Shown here: positions 32,950-42,605 of the stretch, in pieces | Layout: every line of letters starts with the position of its first letter | Position numbering within the stretch: the first letter of the stretch is position 1 | Assembly (NCBI GenBank): GCA_934454635.1 | Contig: CAKSFR010000010.1 | Coordinates: forward strand, 1 to 64,000 | Source: an uncultured Ruminiclostridium sp. | Lineage (GTDB): Bacteria > Bacillota > Clostridia > Oscillospirales > Ruminococcaceae | Reading direction: 5' to 3' | Length of the DNA: 64,000 bases | Notes under the pieces: generated by a model | Database searches by the model: none | Told to the model about the DNA's origin: nothing | The model's input: the letters and a program-made list of their open reading frames with translations, nothing else | Made by a program: the position numbers and the translations under genes

Positions 32950-33399
32950 ATGGTCGAAAAAACGAACGGTGGATTTTATATCACCAAAATCAAGCAGATA
33001 CAGGGCAGGATTTTTGAAAAATTGCTGACAGAACGCGGGATAAACGAGTTTAACGGCGCGCAGGGACGGATACTTTTCGTCCTCTGGGAAAATGACAATA
33101 TCCCGATAAGCGAGCTTTCGGACAAGACGGGGCTTGCCAAAACCACGCTTACAAGTATGCTCGACAGACTTGAGGCGCAGGGTCATGTCGCCCGCGTCCG
33201 CGACCCGTCTGACAGACGAACGATACGCATAGCGCTGACGGAAAATGCGCGAAAGCTGCAAAAAAGCTATAAGGAAGTATCGTCGGAGATGAACGCGATT
33301 TTTTACAGGGGGTTCAGCGACAGTGAAATACTCGCTTTTGAAAAAAGCCTTGGGAAAGTGCTTGAAAATCTTACAGAAAGGGAGAATCATCATGAATAA
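32950..33399 (+). CDS. MarR-family transcriptional regulator
   Basis: This 149-residue protein has the MarR winged helix: ISELSDKTGLAKTTLTSMLDRLEAQG (about 53-78), then the wing VRDPSDRRTIRIALTENA (about 82-99). MarR dimers usually repress their own operon and release DNA on binding small molecules. Two palindromes in the promoter are fitting targets. The stop overlaps the start of the downstream oxidase-like gene by 8 bp, so the latter is the probable regulated target. Confidence 0.92.
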   Translation: MVEKTNGGFYITKIKQIQGRIFEKLLTERGINEFNGAQGRILFVLWENDNIPISELSDKTGLAKTTLTSMLDRLEAQGHVARVRDPSDRRTIRIALTENARKLQKSYKEVSSEMNAIFYRGFSDSEILAFEKSLGKVLENLTERENHHE

Positions 33400-33826
33400 G
33401 GATTACAAAAAGGAGATCTGCGCGCTCCGCAGAGAAGCGAGCGTCGCTTATGTCGGCTCGGTAAACGCGGAGGGATTTCCACAGATAAAGGGTATGCTCT
33501 CGCTCGAACACGAGAGCATGAAAGTGCATTATTTTTCGACAAATACAAGCTCGAAGCGCGTAAAGCAGTTTTTGAACAACCCGAAGGCGTGCGTTTACTA
33601 TGTTGACGACACTAAGGACAAATATAAGGGCGCGCTTTTTACGGGAACGATCGAGGTCTGCACGGACCGCGCGACAAAGGAATTTTTATGGCGCCCCGGT
33701 TTTGAAATGTATTATCCGAAAGGTATCGACGACGAGGATTACTGCGTTTATAAATTCACAGCCGAAACCGTCAATTATTACTTCGGACTCAGCAATGTAA
33801 CTCTGCCGATCGAGGAGCTGGAGTAA
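33392..33826 (+). CDS. Pyridoxamine 5'-phosphate oxidase-like flavoprotein
   Basis: This protein of 144 residues is counted from the ATG that overlaps the marR stop. The split-barrel family pattern is visible: ASVAYVGSVNAEGFPQIKGM near the N-terminus, KVHYFSTNTSSKRVKQF, and NNPKACVYYVDDTKDKYKG. These proteins bind FMN, F420 or haem, and many reduce or bind small toxic compounds, though exact substrates vary. Control by the adjacent MarR protein points to a stress or detoxification role, which is inference. Confidence 0.85.
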   Translation: MNKDYKKEICALRREASVAYVGSVNAEGFPQIKGMLSLEHESMKVHYFSTNTSSKRVKQFLNNPKACVYYVDDTKDKYKGALFTGTIEVCTDRATKEFLWRPGFEMYYPKGIDDEDYCVYKFTAETVNYYFGLSNVTLPIEELE

Positions 33827-33841
33827 AGTTTCGGAGAAAAG

Positions 33842-33923
33842 AAAAAAGCCCGTTTTATACTCGGCGCCAATTAAAAGCTATACAGGCTTTGCATATATTG
33901 GCGCTTAGTATTAGGGGCTTTTT
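33842..33923 (+). terminator. Terminator with a MITE-like element in its loop
   Basis: AAAAAAGCCC (33842-33851) pairs with GGGCTTTTT (33915-33923) to form an intrinsic terminator. The loop between the arms is the short MITE-like copy B. Confidence 0.7.
33855..33913. repeat. MITE-like inverted repeat, short copy B
   Basis: TTATACTCGGCGCCAATTAA at the left pairs with ATTGGCGCTTAGTATTA at the right, around a 20-base centre. It is an internally deleted form of the roughly 100-bp family, lacking most of the interior. Confidence 0.8.
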
Positions 33924-33928
33924 AACAG

Positions 33929-34015
33929 TGGTGCCGGCGGCGGGGGTCGAACCCGCACGGTATCGCTACCACCGGATTTTGAGTCCGGCACGTCTGCCAA
34001 TTCCATCACGCCGGC
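33929..34015 (-). tRNA. tRNA-Leu (anticodon CAA)
   Basis: On the minus strand the acceptor GCCGGCG pairs with CGCCGGC, followed by A and an encoded CCA. The anticodon stem CCGGA/TCCGG encloses the loop CTCAAAA, which gives anticodon CAA and reads UUG. The T arm is GCGGGTTCGACCCCCGC. A long variable arm (TGGTAGCGATACCG), as expected for leucine tRNA, brings the length to 87 bases. Confidence 0.96.
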
Positions 34016-34100
34016 GTGAAACTGCAAAAACAAGTATATCATAAACAATGATTTTCGTCAAGTAAAATTGACTTTTTTTCAAAAAAATTTAAAAACCGCC

Positions 34101-34129
34101 TTGACATTTTAGTGAAAATGTATTAAAAT
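34101..34129 (+). promoter_or_regulatory. Promoter region of rny
   Basis: TTGACA (34101-34106) and TAAAAT (34124-34129) are 17 bp apart. A leader of about 280 bases separates it from the start codon; I see no known riboswitch in it. Confidence 0.55.
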
Positions 34130-34412
34130 TATAACGTGAATAAGTCTGTATCGCAATACATTTTTATACAGCTATTTATCATTTTTTACCAATCTTGGTT
34201 TACATATTATACTCCCCCTATACATTATTACTATTCCGAGGTATTTTTCACGATATATTTTTTGATTTAAAGTATTGACGATAAAATTTTCTGAATATTG
34301 ATACTCTCAAGTCGGAGCGATAAAGCCTTGTGCTTACCGCCTTTCTTGTCCTGCGCTGTTTTCGGGAGCATTTATGAAAACCGGGACTTTTATAAAGGAG
34401 GAAGAGCACGTC

Positions 34413-36011
34413 ATGGACATGGTACTTGCCATTGTGCTTATCGCTGCGGCTTTTGTTGTCGGCGCGGGCGCGGCGGGCTTCATCGCTTTCAGAATGGGCG
34501 TTGAACACCGCAAAAGAGACGCCGAAGCACAGATTGAATCCGCCGAAAAGGAAGCTCAGCGAATCGTTGCCGAGGCGCACGAAAAGGCACAGACCGAAAA
34601 GAAAACAAAGCTGGTCGAAGCAAAGGACGAAATTTACCGCATGAGAGGTCAGGCGGAAAAGGAAATCCAGAAAATGAAGACCGAAACCGAAAGAGAATTA
34701 AAGGAACGCAGAAGCGAGGTTTCGCGCTCTGAACGCAGACTTCAGCAAAAAGAAGAAAATCTCGACAAAAAGAACGACAAAATCGAAAAGCTTGAAGAAA
34801 GCCTAACCGCAAAGAACAAAAAGGCGGAGGAAAAACTCGCCGAGGCGGAAGCGCTCAAGAAAAATCAGATGGATATTCTCGAAAGAATATCCGGCTTTAC
34901 AACCGAACAGGCGAAGGAGCACCTGCTTCGTATGCTCGATACCGAGCTTGACCACGAAAAGGCAATGCGCATAGTCGCTTTTGAACAGAAGATAAAGGAC
35001 GAATGCGACGATAAGGCGAGAAGCCACATTGCACTCGCAATCGCAAGACTTTCCGCAGAAACCGTTTCCGAAATGACGGTTTCCGTTGTTCCGCTGCCCA
35101 ACGACGAAATGAAGGGCAGAATAATCGGACGCGAGGGACGCAATATCCGCACGCTCGAACAGCTCACCGGAGTTGACCTTATTATAGACGATACTCCCGA
35201 GGCTATTACCCTTTCCAGCCACGACAAGGTTCGCCGTGAGATCGCGCGCATCGCGCTCGAACGCCTTATTCAGGACGGCAGAATCCACCCGACCCGCATT
35301 GAGGAAATGGTTGAACGCGCTAAGCGCGACGTTGAACAGAAAATTCGTCAGGAGGGCGAACGCGCTGTTCTCGAAACAAACGTAAACGGACTCAACCCCG
35401 AGCTTATCAAGCTGCTCGGACGTCTGTATTACCGCACTTCTTACAGCCAGAACGTTCTTGCTCACTCGATCGAGGTCGCACACCTCGCAGGAATGATGGC
35501 GGACGAACTCGGCGTTGACGCAAACCTCGCACGCCGCGCAGGTCTGCTTCACGATATCGGCAAGGCGCTCAGCATGGAAATCGAAGGCTCGCACGTTCAT
35601 ATCGGTGTTGACGTATGTAGGAAATACAAGGAAAGCCCCGACGTTATTCACGCTATTGAGGCTCATCACGGCGACGTTGAGGCGCGTACCGTTATCGCCG
35701 CTCTCGTTCAGGCAGCCGATGCAATCAGCGCGGCAAGACCTGCGGCAAGAAGCGAAAACTATGAGAACTATATCAAGCGTCTTCAGAAGCTCGAGGAGAT
35801 CTGTTCGTCCTACGACGGCGTTGAAAAATCCTACGCAATTCAGGCCGGTCGTGAAATCCGCATAATGATCAAGCCCGAGGTCGTTAACGACGACAAGATG
35901 ATCGTTCTCGCGCGTGAAATTGCACAGAAGATCGAAAAGGAAATGGAATATCCGGGTCAGATCAAGATAAATCTTATCCGCGAGAGCCGCGTAATCGACT
36001 TTGCAAAGTAA
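34413..36011 (+). CDS. rny: Ribonuclease Y
   Basis: This 532-residue endoribonuclease initiates mRNA decay at the membrane. It has an N-terminal membrane helix (about 3-27), a long charged coiled coil (about 30-195), a KH domain ([20 protein letters not shown], about 230) and an HD domain with [18 protein letters not shown] (about 385) and [11 protein letters not shown]. The ATG preceded by AAAGGAGG is chosen. An in-frame ATG 13 codons earlier lies upstream of that site and would add a polar stretch before the membrane anchor. Confidence 0.96.
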   Translation: MDMVLAIVLIAAAFVVGAGAAGFIAFRMGVEHRKRDAEAQIESAEKEAQRIVAEAHEKAQTEKKTKLVEAKDEIYRMRGQAEKEIQKMKTETERELKERRSEVSRSERRLQQKEENLDKKNDKIEKLEESLTAKNKKAEEKLAEAEALKKNQMDILERISGFTTEQAKEHLLRMLDTELDHEKAMRIVAFEQKIKDECDDKARSHIALAIARLSAETVSEMTVSVVPLPNDEMKGRIIGREGRNIRTLEQLTGVDLIIDDTPEAITLSSHDKVRREIARIALERLIQDGRIHPTRIEEMVERAKRDVEQKIRQEGERAVLETNVNGLNPELIKLLGRLYYRTSYSQNVLAHSIEVAHLAGMMADELGVDANLARRAGLLHDIGKALSMEIEGSHVHIGVDVCRKYKESPDVIHAIEAHHGDVEARTVIAALVQAADAISAARPAARSENYENYIKRLQKLEEICSSYDGVEKSYAIQAGREIRIMIKPEVVNDDKMIVLAREIAQKIEKEMEYPGQIKINLIRESRVIDFAK

Positions 36012-36018
36012 AATCAAA

Positions 36019-36050
36019 CAAAAACAGGCTGCTGCGGCAGTCTGTTTTTT
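36019..36050 (+). terminator. Terminator after rny
   Basis: AAACAG pairs with CTGTTT around GCTGCTGCGGCAGT, followed by a T-run. It lies 8 bp after the stop codon. Confidence 0.8.
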
Positions 36051-36054
36051 TGTG

Positions 36055-36902
36055 CGCGCAGGAAGGGAGGGCGGCGAAGCCGCCCGACGGCGCGAGCCGC
36101 GAAGCGGCGAGCGTATAGTGCGGGAAAGCTACTTGTGCGGGCGGCGGCGTTTAGAAAAGGGCGAAAAAGAAGAGCAAATTGAAAGCCGCTGCGTACCCGA
36201 AAAGCTGAACGTCGGTATGGCGCAGAAGCCGATTAAACCAAGCACCAATAAAACCATAGATAGAAATTCTCATATAACCCATATATGCAAAGATTATACT
36301 TGATTTTTTGTATAGTTTTTAATTGGTGCTGAGTATAAACCAAACCTGCCCCGCGGCGCCGAGCTGCCCGCAAAGCGGGCAGCTCGCATGAGGCGGCGGC
36401 TTCGCCGCCGCCAGCCGCATACGGCTTTGCCGTATGCGGCGCGCCGCGCTGTCGCACCAAAACGCTGCTCGTGCGGACGGCGGCGTTTGTCGTGGCGGGA
36501 TATATCGCGGAGAAATTGAAAGCCGCCGTGTGCAAAAGCGCACGCTTCGCGGAGGGACTCGCTCTTCGCTGCCTCGCCCCTCCACTCGGCGTGCGCCGCG
36601 GCTTTCTCGATGTCGGCAATCCCCGTTTTCTCCGCAAAACGCCGCGAATACCACAACCGCGATATCAGCAGAGCATAAATCGGCACACTCAGCCAAAACG
36701 AGATAACTGCGCGGCGCCGAGCTGCCCGCAAAGCGGGCAGCTCGCATGAGGCGGCGGCTTCGCCGCCGCCAGCCGCATACGGCTTTGCCGTATGCGGCGC
36801 GCCGCGCTGTATGCGATAACAGTCGAAGTAAAGCCCGCACGCTCAATATTGTTAAAATTCCCTAAATTGAGAGTAAATTTGGACATAATTGTTGAAAATG
36901 CA
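36055..36902. repeat. G/C-rich hairpin cluster between rny and fliK
   Basis: No real gene is present, and the open frames on both strands are products of the base composition. Two identical 100-bp blocks (36353-36452 and 36711-36810) each contain three perfect hairpins: GAGCTGCCCG/CGGGCAGCTC, GGCGGCGG/CCGCCGCC and GCCGCATACGG/CCGTATGCGGC. The phrase AAATTGAAAGCCGC occurs near 36177 and 36514, and also ends the clusters at 62 and 63 kb, so these belong to one family. Confidence 0.8.
36241..36337. repeat. MITE-like inverted repeat, copy C
   Basis: AGCACCAATAAAACCATAGA and TATAGTTTTTAATTGGTGCT are the arms, ending in GAGTATA. It is almost identical to copy A inside. It lies within the G/C-rich cluster and stands out by its A/T content. 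Confidence 0.88.
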
Positions 36903-36931
36903 TTGACTTTTTGGCAAAATTTATGTATAAT
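36903..36931 (+). promoter_or_regulatory. Promoter of the flagellar operon
   Basis: TTGACT (36903-36908) and TATAAT (36926-36931) are separated by 17 bases, about 70 bp before fliK. This is a sigma-A type site; no sigma-28 type (TAAA...GCCGATAA) is seen here. Confidence 0.75.
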
Positions 36932-36998
36932 GTATTCGAGTATAAGGGTCAGTGCGCCCTTTTTACTCTAAAATTGAATAGTAAAGGAGGTGCAGCGA

Positions 36999-38390
36999 AT
37001 GGAAATGACCATGAGTGCGGTTTCGATAAGCATTCAGACACAGCCCGGAAGTTCTTCCGCTTCCCCCTCCGATATGGGGTTTTCTGACGCCCTTACAGAT
37101 GTAAGGAATACCTTACCGACGGGCAGCGCTCCCGTACAGCCCGAAGCTTCGGCTGAGGAATCGGCGGTTTCGGTCGGTCAGAGCGACGCCGGAATGTTTG
37201 AAGCCGAAAACGTGCAGAACATTGAAAACGCTTTGCTTCAGCTTGTGAAAGATTTAAGCGGCGGCGATGAAAAGCAGCAGGACAGCATTATCCGAAGTCT
37301 GCTCGAAATTCTGAAGAAAATGCAGACAGGCGACTCGGACGACGTAAACGACCTTGTTATGCAGCTTCTCATGTCTATGCTTAACACGGAAACGCCCGAT
37401 ATCCCGCAGCTTGCGGTGCTTCCCGCTCAGACGATTGAGCCGACGGCAGAAATTGCCGAAGTTATCGCGCCCGTACAGTCGGAAACCGTTTCGGCGACAG
37501 CGCCCGAACAGCCGATTGCCGCGCAGGAGCTTTCCGAAAGCAATACGGAAAGTCAACCGCCCATGCAGGCTTATGAACAGCCCGCGCAGGATCACGAACG
37601 ACCCGTGCAGACGGCTGAACAGCCCGAAGAAAGCAATACGGCAAAGCCTGTTCGACAGGACGGTTCTCCCGAAAAGCTTTTGAATGAAATTCTTTCCGAA
37701 GCGCGCAGGGATTTGGGACTGACAAAGGCGGAGATCGTACAGCGTCCGCAGCAGGAAAGCGCTCCGGAGCAGCAAACCGAACAGCCGCAGCAGCAAACGT
37801 TTCAGACAGTCGCAATTCGGCTGAATCACCGTGACGCAACGCAGGAACTGAACAGTATTCTTCAGCCTGAAGAACAGCTTCCCGAACACCGCACGGAGGA
37901 TACTCCCGTACAGAACGTTCAGCCTGTTTTTGTTCAGCAGACCGAGATTGGCGAAACCCGCGAGATCCCCGACGAACCCGCACAGGTGCGCGAGATACCG
38001 CCGGAACGGCAGATCTCCGAGGAAATACTCTCGAAAACCGAAACGCTCAGCGGCGGCAGGACAGAGTTCACAATGGAGCTTAATCCCGAAAGTTTGGGAA
38101 AAATCACGGTTCGGCTCGTAAGCACGCAGGGCAGAATCGACGTAAGTATCTCGGCTGAGAACGAATCGACAAGACAGCTTCTCCAGTCGCGCGGCGAGAA
38201 TATCGAAACGGCGCTCCGCGAAAACGGCGTAGAGCTTGAGCGGTATCAGGTAATAAGCGAACGCGATGAGGCTCAGCTTATGCAGGATAATTACGAGGGC
38301 AGCAGCAAAAATCCGTACAGCCGCGGCGAACAGCAGCAGGAAACGGAAGACGACGACGGAGATTTTCTTGAACTTCTCCGACAGCTTTGA
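36999..38390 (+). CDS. fliK: Flagellar hook-length control protein
   Basis: This protein of 463 residues is counted from the ATG with AAAGGAGG 7 bases upstream. The N-terminal two thirds are low-complexity, rich in Gln, Glu and Pro, as is normal for FliK. The C-terminal domain is recognisable: FTMELNPESLGKITVRL (about 350-366), then ISAENESTRQLLQSRGENI and ELERYQVISE. FliK measures hook length and switches export through FlhB, which is encoded in the same operon. It is the first gene behind the promoter. Confidence 0.88.
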   Translation: MEMTMSAVSISIQTQPGSSSASPSDMGFSDALTDVRNTLPTGSAPVQPEASAEESAVSVGQSDAGMFEAENVQNIENALLQLVKDLSGGDEKQQDSIIRSLLEILKKMQTGDSDDVNDLVMQLLMSMLNTETPDIPQLAVLPAQTIEPTAEIAEVIAPVQSETVSATAPEQPIAAQELSESNTESQPPMQAYEQPAQDHERPVQTAEQPEESNTAKPVRQDGSPEKLLNEILSEARRDLGLTKAEIVQRPQQESAPEQQTEQPQQQTFQTVAIRLNHRDATQELNSILQPEEQLPEHRTEDTPVQNVQPVFVQQTEIGETREIPDEPAQVREIPPERQISEEILSKTETLSGGRTEFTMELNPESLGKITVRLVSTQGRIDVSISAENESTRQLLQSRGENIETALRENGVELERYQVISERDEAQLMQDNYEGSSKNPYSRGEQQQETEDDDGDFLELLRQL

Positions 38391-38413
38391 TTTTTAAGGA
38401 AAGGAGTGTAAGC

Positions 38414-39241
38414 ATGCAACAGGTCAATCAGACCATAAATACCCCGCAGGACATTTACGAAAAGTATAAGGATATGTTCACGACCGAGAAAAACAACCTT
38501 ATTACAATGGATTCGTTTTATCAGCTTCTGATCGCGGAAATGCAGAATCAGGATCCGCTCGAGCCTACGTCGAACACCGAGTTTATCTCGCAAATGGCGA
38601 CGTTTACCTCGCTTCAGGCACAGCAGGACAACTTTGATATGCAGAAGCAGAATTACGCGAACTCTCTTGTAGGACAGCTGGTTGCGGTTTCAGAGGACGG
38701 AACAAACCTCAAGCAGGGTATCGTGGAGTATGTTACATACGGCGACGAAATACAGGTAAATATTGACGGAAAGAACTACAAATTAAGCCAGATAAAGCAG
38801 CTTTACGGAAAAGCGGATTCGGTCGCAGGCTCGCAGATCGGCGATTACGGCGCTTTTGCGGCAGGCATTCTCGGAAAAGACGTCACGGTTCAGGCGGTAG
38901 ACGCCACAGGATACACGGTATTCGACAAGGGCACGGTTTCTTCTATTGAAATTCAGGACGGAACAGTACGCGTTATTGTAAACGGCTACGCTTATAATGT
39001 TACGGACGTTGTTTCGGTAAGCGAAGCGGAAAAAGCCGAGGAAACGACAGAACCCGACAGCGAACCGACGGAAAGAGTCACCGAATCGGCGGCGGATAAC
39101 GCAAAAACCGAAGAAACGACCGACAGTGCGGATACGGCAGCTCAGGAACCGCCCGTTGAACGCACCGAGGACGACGATATTCAGGATCTTCCCGACGAGG
39201 ACGACGATACCGACGCGCTTTATCAGCTTTTCGGCGAATAA
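38414..39241 (+). CDS. flgD: Flagellar hook cap/assembly protein FlgD
   Basis: This 275-residue protein has the FlgD N-terminal signature SFYQLLIAEMQNQDPLEPTS followed by EFISQMATFTSLQAQ (about 37-70). The middle has beta-rich segments (VAVSEDGTNLKQGIVEYV, YKLSQIKQLYG). The last 70 residues are an acidic, Thr-rich tail not usual for FlgD. FlgD caps the growing hook and guides FlgE polymerisation. The ATG with GGAAAGGAG upstream is used. It lies 23 bp after fliK. Confidence 0.92.
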   Translation: MQQVNQTINTPQDIYEKYKDMFTTEKNNLITMDSFYQLLIAEMQNQDPLEPTSNTEFISQMATFTSLQAQQDNFDMQKQNYANSLVGQLVAVSEDGTNLKQGIVEYVTYGDEIQVNIDGKNYKLSQIKQLYGKADSVAGSQIGDYGAFAAGILGKDVTVQAVDATGYTVFDKGTVSSIEIQDGTVRVIVNGYAYNVTDVVSVSEAEKAEETTEPDSEPTERVTESAADNAKTEETTDSADTAAQEPPVERTEDDDIQDLPDEDDDTDALYQLFGE

Positions 39242-39256
39242 GAAAGGGTGAAGAAA

Positions 39257-39643
39257 ATGCTTATCAGCGAGTATCTTGCGCAAAGAAATGCGATAAGCGT
39301 TACTACGGGAGAAATCCGCACGAACCCTACGGCGGCGAAGAAGCCGGAGGAAAGCTTCGCACAGGCGCTGAGCAACGAGCTTGGCAGACAGGTCGATTTT
39401 TCCGCGCACGCAATAAGGCGGCTTGAAAGCAGGCATATCGACGTGCTTGAAAACGACAAAATAGAGCGGCTTAACCGCGGCGTTGAGCTTGCCGCAGAAA
39501 AGGGCAGCGAAGAAAGCCTTATTCTTGTGGACAGCACGGCTTTCGTAGTAAGCGTTAAGAACAATCGGGTGATCACCACGGTTGAGGCTGATGACCTGAA
39601 AGGAAATGTATTCACAAACATAGATTCCACCGTTATTATATAA
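39257..39643 (+). CDS. Flagellar operon protein, TIGR02530-like
   Basis: This 128-residue protein matches the small conserved flagellar operon protein found between flgD and flgE in Clostridia and Bacillus. The family pattern is visible in FSAHAIRRLESRHIDV, ERLNRGVELAAEKGSEESL and LVDSTAFVVSVKNNRVITTV. Its role is not known. The ATG preceded by GAAAGGG is preferred to a GTG three codons earlier. Confidence 0.85.
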   Translation: MLISEYLAQRNAISVTTGEIRTNPTAAKKPEESFAQALSNELGRQVDFSAHAIRRLESRHIDVLENDKIERLNRGVELAAEKGSEESLILVDSTAFVVSVKNNRVITTVEADDLKGNVFTNIDSTVII

Positions 39644-39732
39644 ATCGGACCGAGGAGCCTTGCTCCAAGGAGATTTCTGCCGACCCGACCGACTGAAGGA
39701 AGGCAAGCGGTGACAGGAAAGGACATACCGTT

Positions 39733-41478
39733 ATGATGAAATCACTTTATTCCGGCGTAGCCGGAATGAAAACACACAACCAGCGCATGGACGTTATCGG
39801 CAACAATATTTCAAACGTAAACACAACGGCGTTCAAGGGCAGCACGGTTACATTCAAGGACGTATATTATCAGACAAAGGCAAACGCAAGCTCCGGCGAC
39901 GCAACCTCGGGCGGAACAAACCCGAAGCAGATAGGCTACGGCGCGAGCCTCGGCACGGTAAATCAGGTCATGTCGCAGTCGGGCTTTAACTACACCGACA
40001 ACGTGTACGACTGCGCGATCGAGGGCGAGGGCTTCTTTCAGGTAATCGACGAAGCCGGAAATATCTACTACACCAGAAACGGCGTTTTTGACGTAGACAG
40101 CTACGGCAACCTCTGCGACCCTAACGGAAATATCGTTCTCGGCGTCTCGGGCGACCCCTCGAACGTTGAAACGGGACAGTCGCAGAGAATAAGAATTACC
40201 GTTCCCGCCGTTGATAATAATGTCGCAAGCGCGACAAAGACCGTAAACGGCTACGACGTTACGATCTCCGCAAGCACATACGGCGAAGAGGGCAACCTCT
40301 CGTTCACTATCGTGGATTCCGACGTTGCTTATGCGACAAAGAGCGGCAATAACCTCACGATCTATATGGATCTTGAACAGGAATTTGGCGCGGCTGAATA
40401 CGCTAAGATAATGGAAGATATTGCAAACGGAACAGCTAAACTTGAGGACGAAGCAACTCAGCAGGCTATTGAGGACGCATTCAATTCCGCTGTTTCTCAG
40501 TTCCAGGAAGCGCTCAACAACGCTATCGAAAAGGGCGGCGTAGGTCTTGCGGACGGAGTTCTTCCGCTTAAGGTGGAATTTGGCTCGATGCCCGCGTATA
40601 ATGAAGTTCTTGCGAAGAATTCATCCAATACGCTCACGCTTACCCAGCCCGGTGCTACCGCTACCGATCCGAATAAGATTATTGATATTAACTTTACCGC
40701 CGACGTTGCGGGCGAATTCGGAAACAAGTATGAGATCGACATGAAAACCGTAAGCGGTCAGACATCGGTTACAGCAAAGTGGAAGGGCGACGTTCTTACC
40801 ATTATCGTTCCCGAAACGGGCGTAAGCGTTGACGATATCCAGAAAGCGATCGACGAAGCTGCGGGCGGCGAAGCAAGCAAGAACCTGTCGATAACCGTAA
40901 GCACCGTTACAACCACGACAAATGCTGACGGAACGGTTACAAGAAATTCTACTCCGCTCGGCGAAACCGCGAATATTGACTTCAACTTCCACGACGCTCT
41001 CGGAAACAGAACCGAACGTATCGGTCTTGACGGCGGCTCCGATAACTTCTTCGCAGATATGGCTACAGCGCTCAGCACCGTAACCATGACCGACGGACGC
41101 ACGGCTGCGGAACAGACTGTTGCCGACCTTGAAACCGTTATGATAGACGACGACGGCGTTATCTACGGACGTCATGCCGTTCACGGACTGCTACTGCTCG
41201 GACGTATCGATATTGCAACATTCGTAAACCCTATGGGTCTTGATCAGGTAGGCACCTCGCTCTGGCGCGAATCTCTTGCTTCCGGCGAGCCTCAGGTTAA
41301 GATTCCCGGCTCGGACGGCGCAGGCAACGTTGTTTCAAACGCGCTCGAAATGTCGAACGTTGACCTTGCACAGGAGTTTTCCGATATGATCATCACTCAG
41401 AGAGGCTATCAGGCTAACTCGAGAGTTATAACCGTTTCGGATACCATGCTTGAAGAGCTTGTAAACCTCAAGCGCTAA
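39733..41478 (+). CDS. flgE: Flagellar hook protein FlgE
   Basis: This 581-residue protein forms the hook. The N-terminal rod/hook motif is SLYSGVAGMKTHNQRMDVIG, then NNISNVNTTAFKGSTV (about 4-40). YTRNGVFDVDSYGNLC (about 114) belongs to the D1 domain. The C-terminus has SNVDLAQEFSDMIITQRGYQ followed by ANSRVITVSDTMLEELVNLKR. The middle (about 165-480) is a large insertion of variable surface domains, making it longer than the roughly 400 residues of E. coli FlgE. The two adjacent ATGs make the exact start uncertain by one codon. Confidence 0.93.
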   Translation: MMKSLYSGVAGMKTHNQRMDVIGNNISNVNTTAFKGSTVTFKDVYYQTKANASSGDATSGGTNPKQIGYGASLGTVNQVMSQSGFNYTDNVYDCAIEGEGFFQVIDEAGNIYYTRNGVFDVDSYGNLCDPNGNIVLGVSGDPSNVETGQSQRIRITVPAVDNNVASATKTVNGYDVTISASTYGEEGNLSFTIVDSDVAYATKSGNNLTIYMDLEQEFGAAEYAKIMEDIANGTAKLEDEATQQAIEDAFNSAVSQFQEALNNAIEKGGVGLADGVLPLKVEFGSMPAYNEVLAKNSSNTLTLTQPGATATDPNKIIDINFTADVAGEFGNKYEIDMKTVSGQTSVTAKWKGDVLTIIVPETGVSVDDIQKAIDEAAGGEASKNLSITVSTVTTTTNADGTVTRNSTPLGETANIDFNFHDALGNRTERIGLDGGSDNFFADMATALSTVTMTDGRTAAEQTVADLETVMIDDDGVIYGRHAVHGLLLLGRIDIATFVNPMGLDQVGTSLWRESLASGEPQVKIPGSDGAGNVVSNALEMSNVDLAQEFSDMIITQRGYQANSRVITVSDTMLEELVNLKR

Positions 41479-41565
41479 TTTCTGCGGCGGCAGCGGGAGC
41501 CGTTTTTCGGCTCCCCGTTCGCCCGGTTAATGTCATAATTCGTCGAACATGAGGGGGTATGTCTA

Positions 41566-41772
41566 ATGATTATTCTTACAAGGCTGAACGGAAAAGAGCT
41601 TATGATCAACGAGGCGATGATCGAAAATGTTGCCGAAACGCCCGACACCGTTATAACCATGTCAAACGGACACACATACATTGTTCAGGAATCAATGGAA
41701 GAGATCTTCCATAAAACGGTAGCGTTCCAGCGCTACTGCAAACAGCGTTCGCGTGACGGCAAGGAAGGCTGA
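41566..41772 (+). CDS. flbD: Flagellar protein FlbD
   Basis: This 68-residue protein has the family pattern MIILTRLNGKELMINEAMIE, then VAETPDTVITMSNGHTYIVQES and a basic C-terminus. Its function is unclear; it is a constant neighbour of flgE and motA in Gram-positive flagellar operons. AGGGGG precedes the ATG by about 9 bases. Confidence 0.9.
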   Translation: MIILTRLNGKELMINEAMIENVAETPDTVITMSNGHTYIVQESMEEIFHKTVAFQRYCKQRSRDGKEG

Positions 41773-41817
41773 ACGGGAGCGCATACATATATAAATACAT
41801 TTTAGGAGGGAACCTTT

Positions 41818-42576
41818 TTGAACATTACAATAATTGTCGGCTGGGTAATATCAATAGGTCTGGTTATTTTCGGTATTTTGCAGGGCGGTACTTTCGATAT
41901 GTTCATCGATATTCCGTCTGTCGCGATCACTTTCGGCGGTACGCTCGGCGTACTTATCGCAATTTCGCCGATCTCGCTGCTGAAAAATCTGCCCAAGCTG
42001 CTTAAAATTGCAATTATTCCGCCGAAATATGATCCGCGCAAGTACATAGACGCGCTCGTTGAATACGCCAAAATTGCACGAAGCAAGGGACTTTTAAGCC
42101 TTGAAGACAGCGCGAACAAATGCGACGACCCGTTCATGAAGCAGAGCCTTATGCTTATCGTTGACGCAAACGATTCCGCAAAGGTTCGCGAAATGCTCGA
42201 ATCCTCGCTCGATTTTATGGACGAGCGTCATGCGGCAGGCCGCGAGTTCTTCGCAAAGGGCGTCAGCATGGGTCCTGCGTTCGGTATGTTGGGTACGCTA
42301 GTAGGTCTGGTTATCATGCTTAACGATATGGAAAGCGGCGACCTCGGTAAAGCTATGGCTACCGCGCTTATCACAACGTTCTACGGCTCGCTGCTTGCGA
42401 ACGTTCTTTTCACACCGCTCGAATGCGCCCTGAAAAACGCGCACGACGACGAAATGTTCTGTATGCAGCTCGTTATCGAAGGCGTTATGGCTATCGCAGC
42501 AGGTTCAAACCCCCGCGTTATTCAGGAAAAGCTTGAATTTATGCTCGCTAAGAAAGACCGCAAGGGCGACGAGTAA
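41818..42576 (+). CDS. motA: Flagellar motor stator protein MotA
   Basis: This 252-residue protein uses a TTG start, 6 bases after AGGAGGGA. Four membrane helices lie at about 3-22, 33-50, 148-168 and 178-200. The cytoplasmic loop carries the rotor-contacting charged residues (AKIARSKGLLSLED). The conserved MGPAFGMLGTLVGLVIML (about 143-160) begins helix 3. It forms a proton or sodium channel with MotB. Confidence 0.93.
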   Translation: MNITIIVGWVISIGLVIFGILQGGTFDMFIDIPSVAITFGGTLGVLIAISPISLLKNLPKLLKIAIIPPKYDPRKYIDALVEYAKIARSKGLLSLEDSANKCDDPFMKQSLMLIVDANDSAKVREMLESSLDFMDERHAAGREFFAKGVSMGPAFGMLGTLVGLVIMLNDMESGDLGKAMATALITTFYGSLLANVLFTPLECALKNAHDDEMFCMQLVIEGVMAIAAGSNPRVIQEKLEFMLAKKDRKGDE

Positions 42577-42605
42577 TAAAAATTTTCTGATTTTTTTAAA
42601 AAATA

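Noticed and set aside
34803..36017. 404-residue open frame opposite to rny
   Set aside because: It is a shadow of strong codon bias in rny, with no ribosome binding site and no recognisable motif.
36233..36886. Several Arg/Ala-rich frames in the G/C-rich cluster
   Set aside because: They arise from hairpin repeats; the same residues recur in different frames and no start signals exist.
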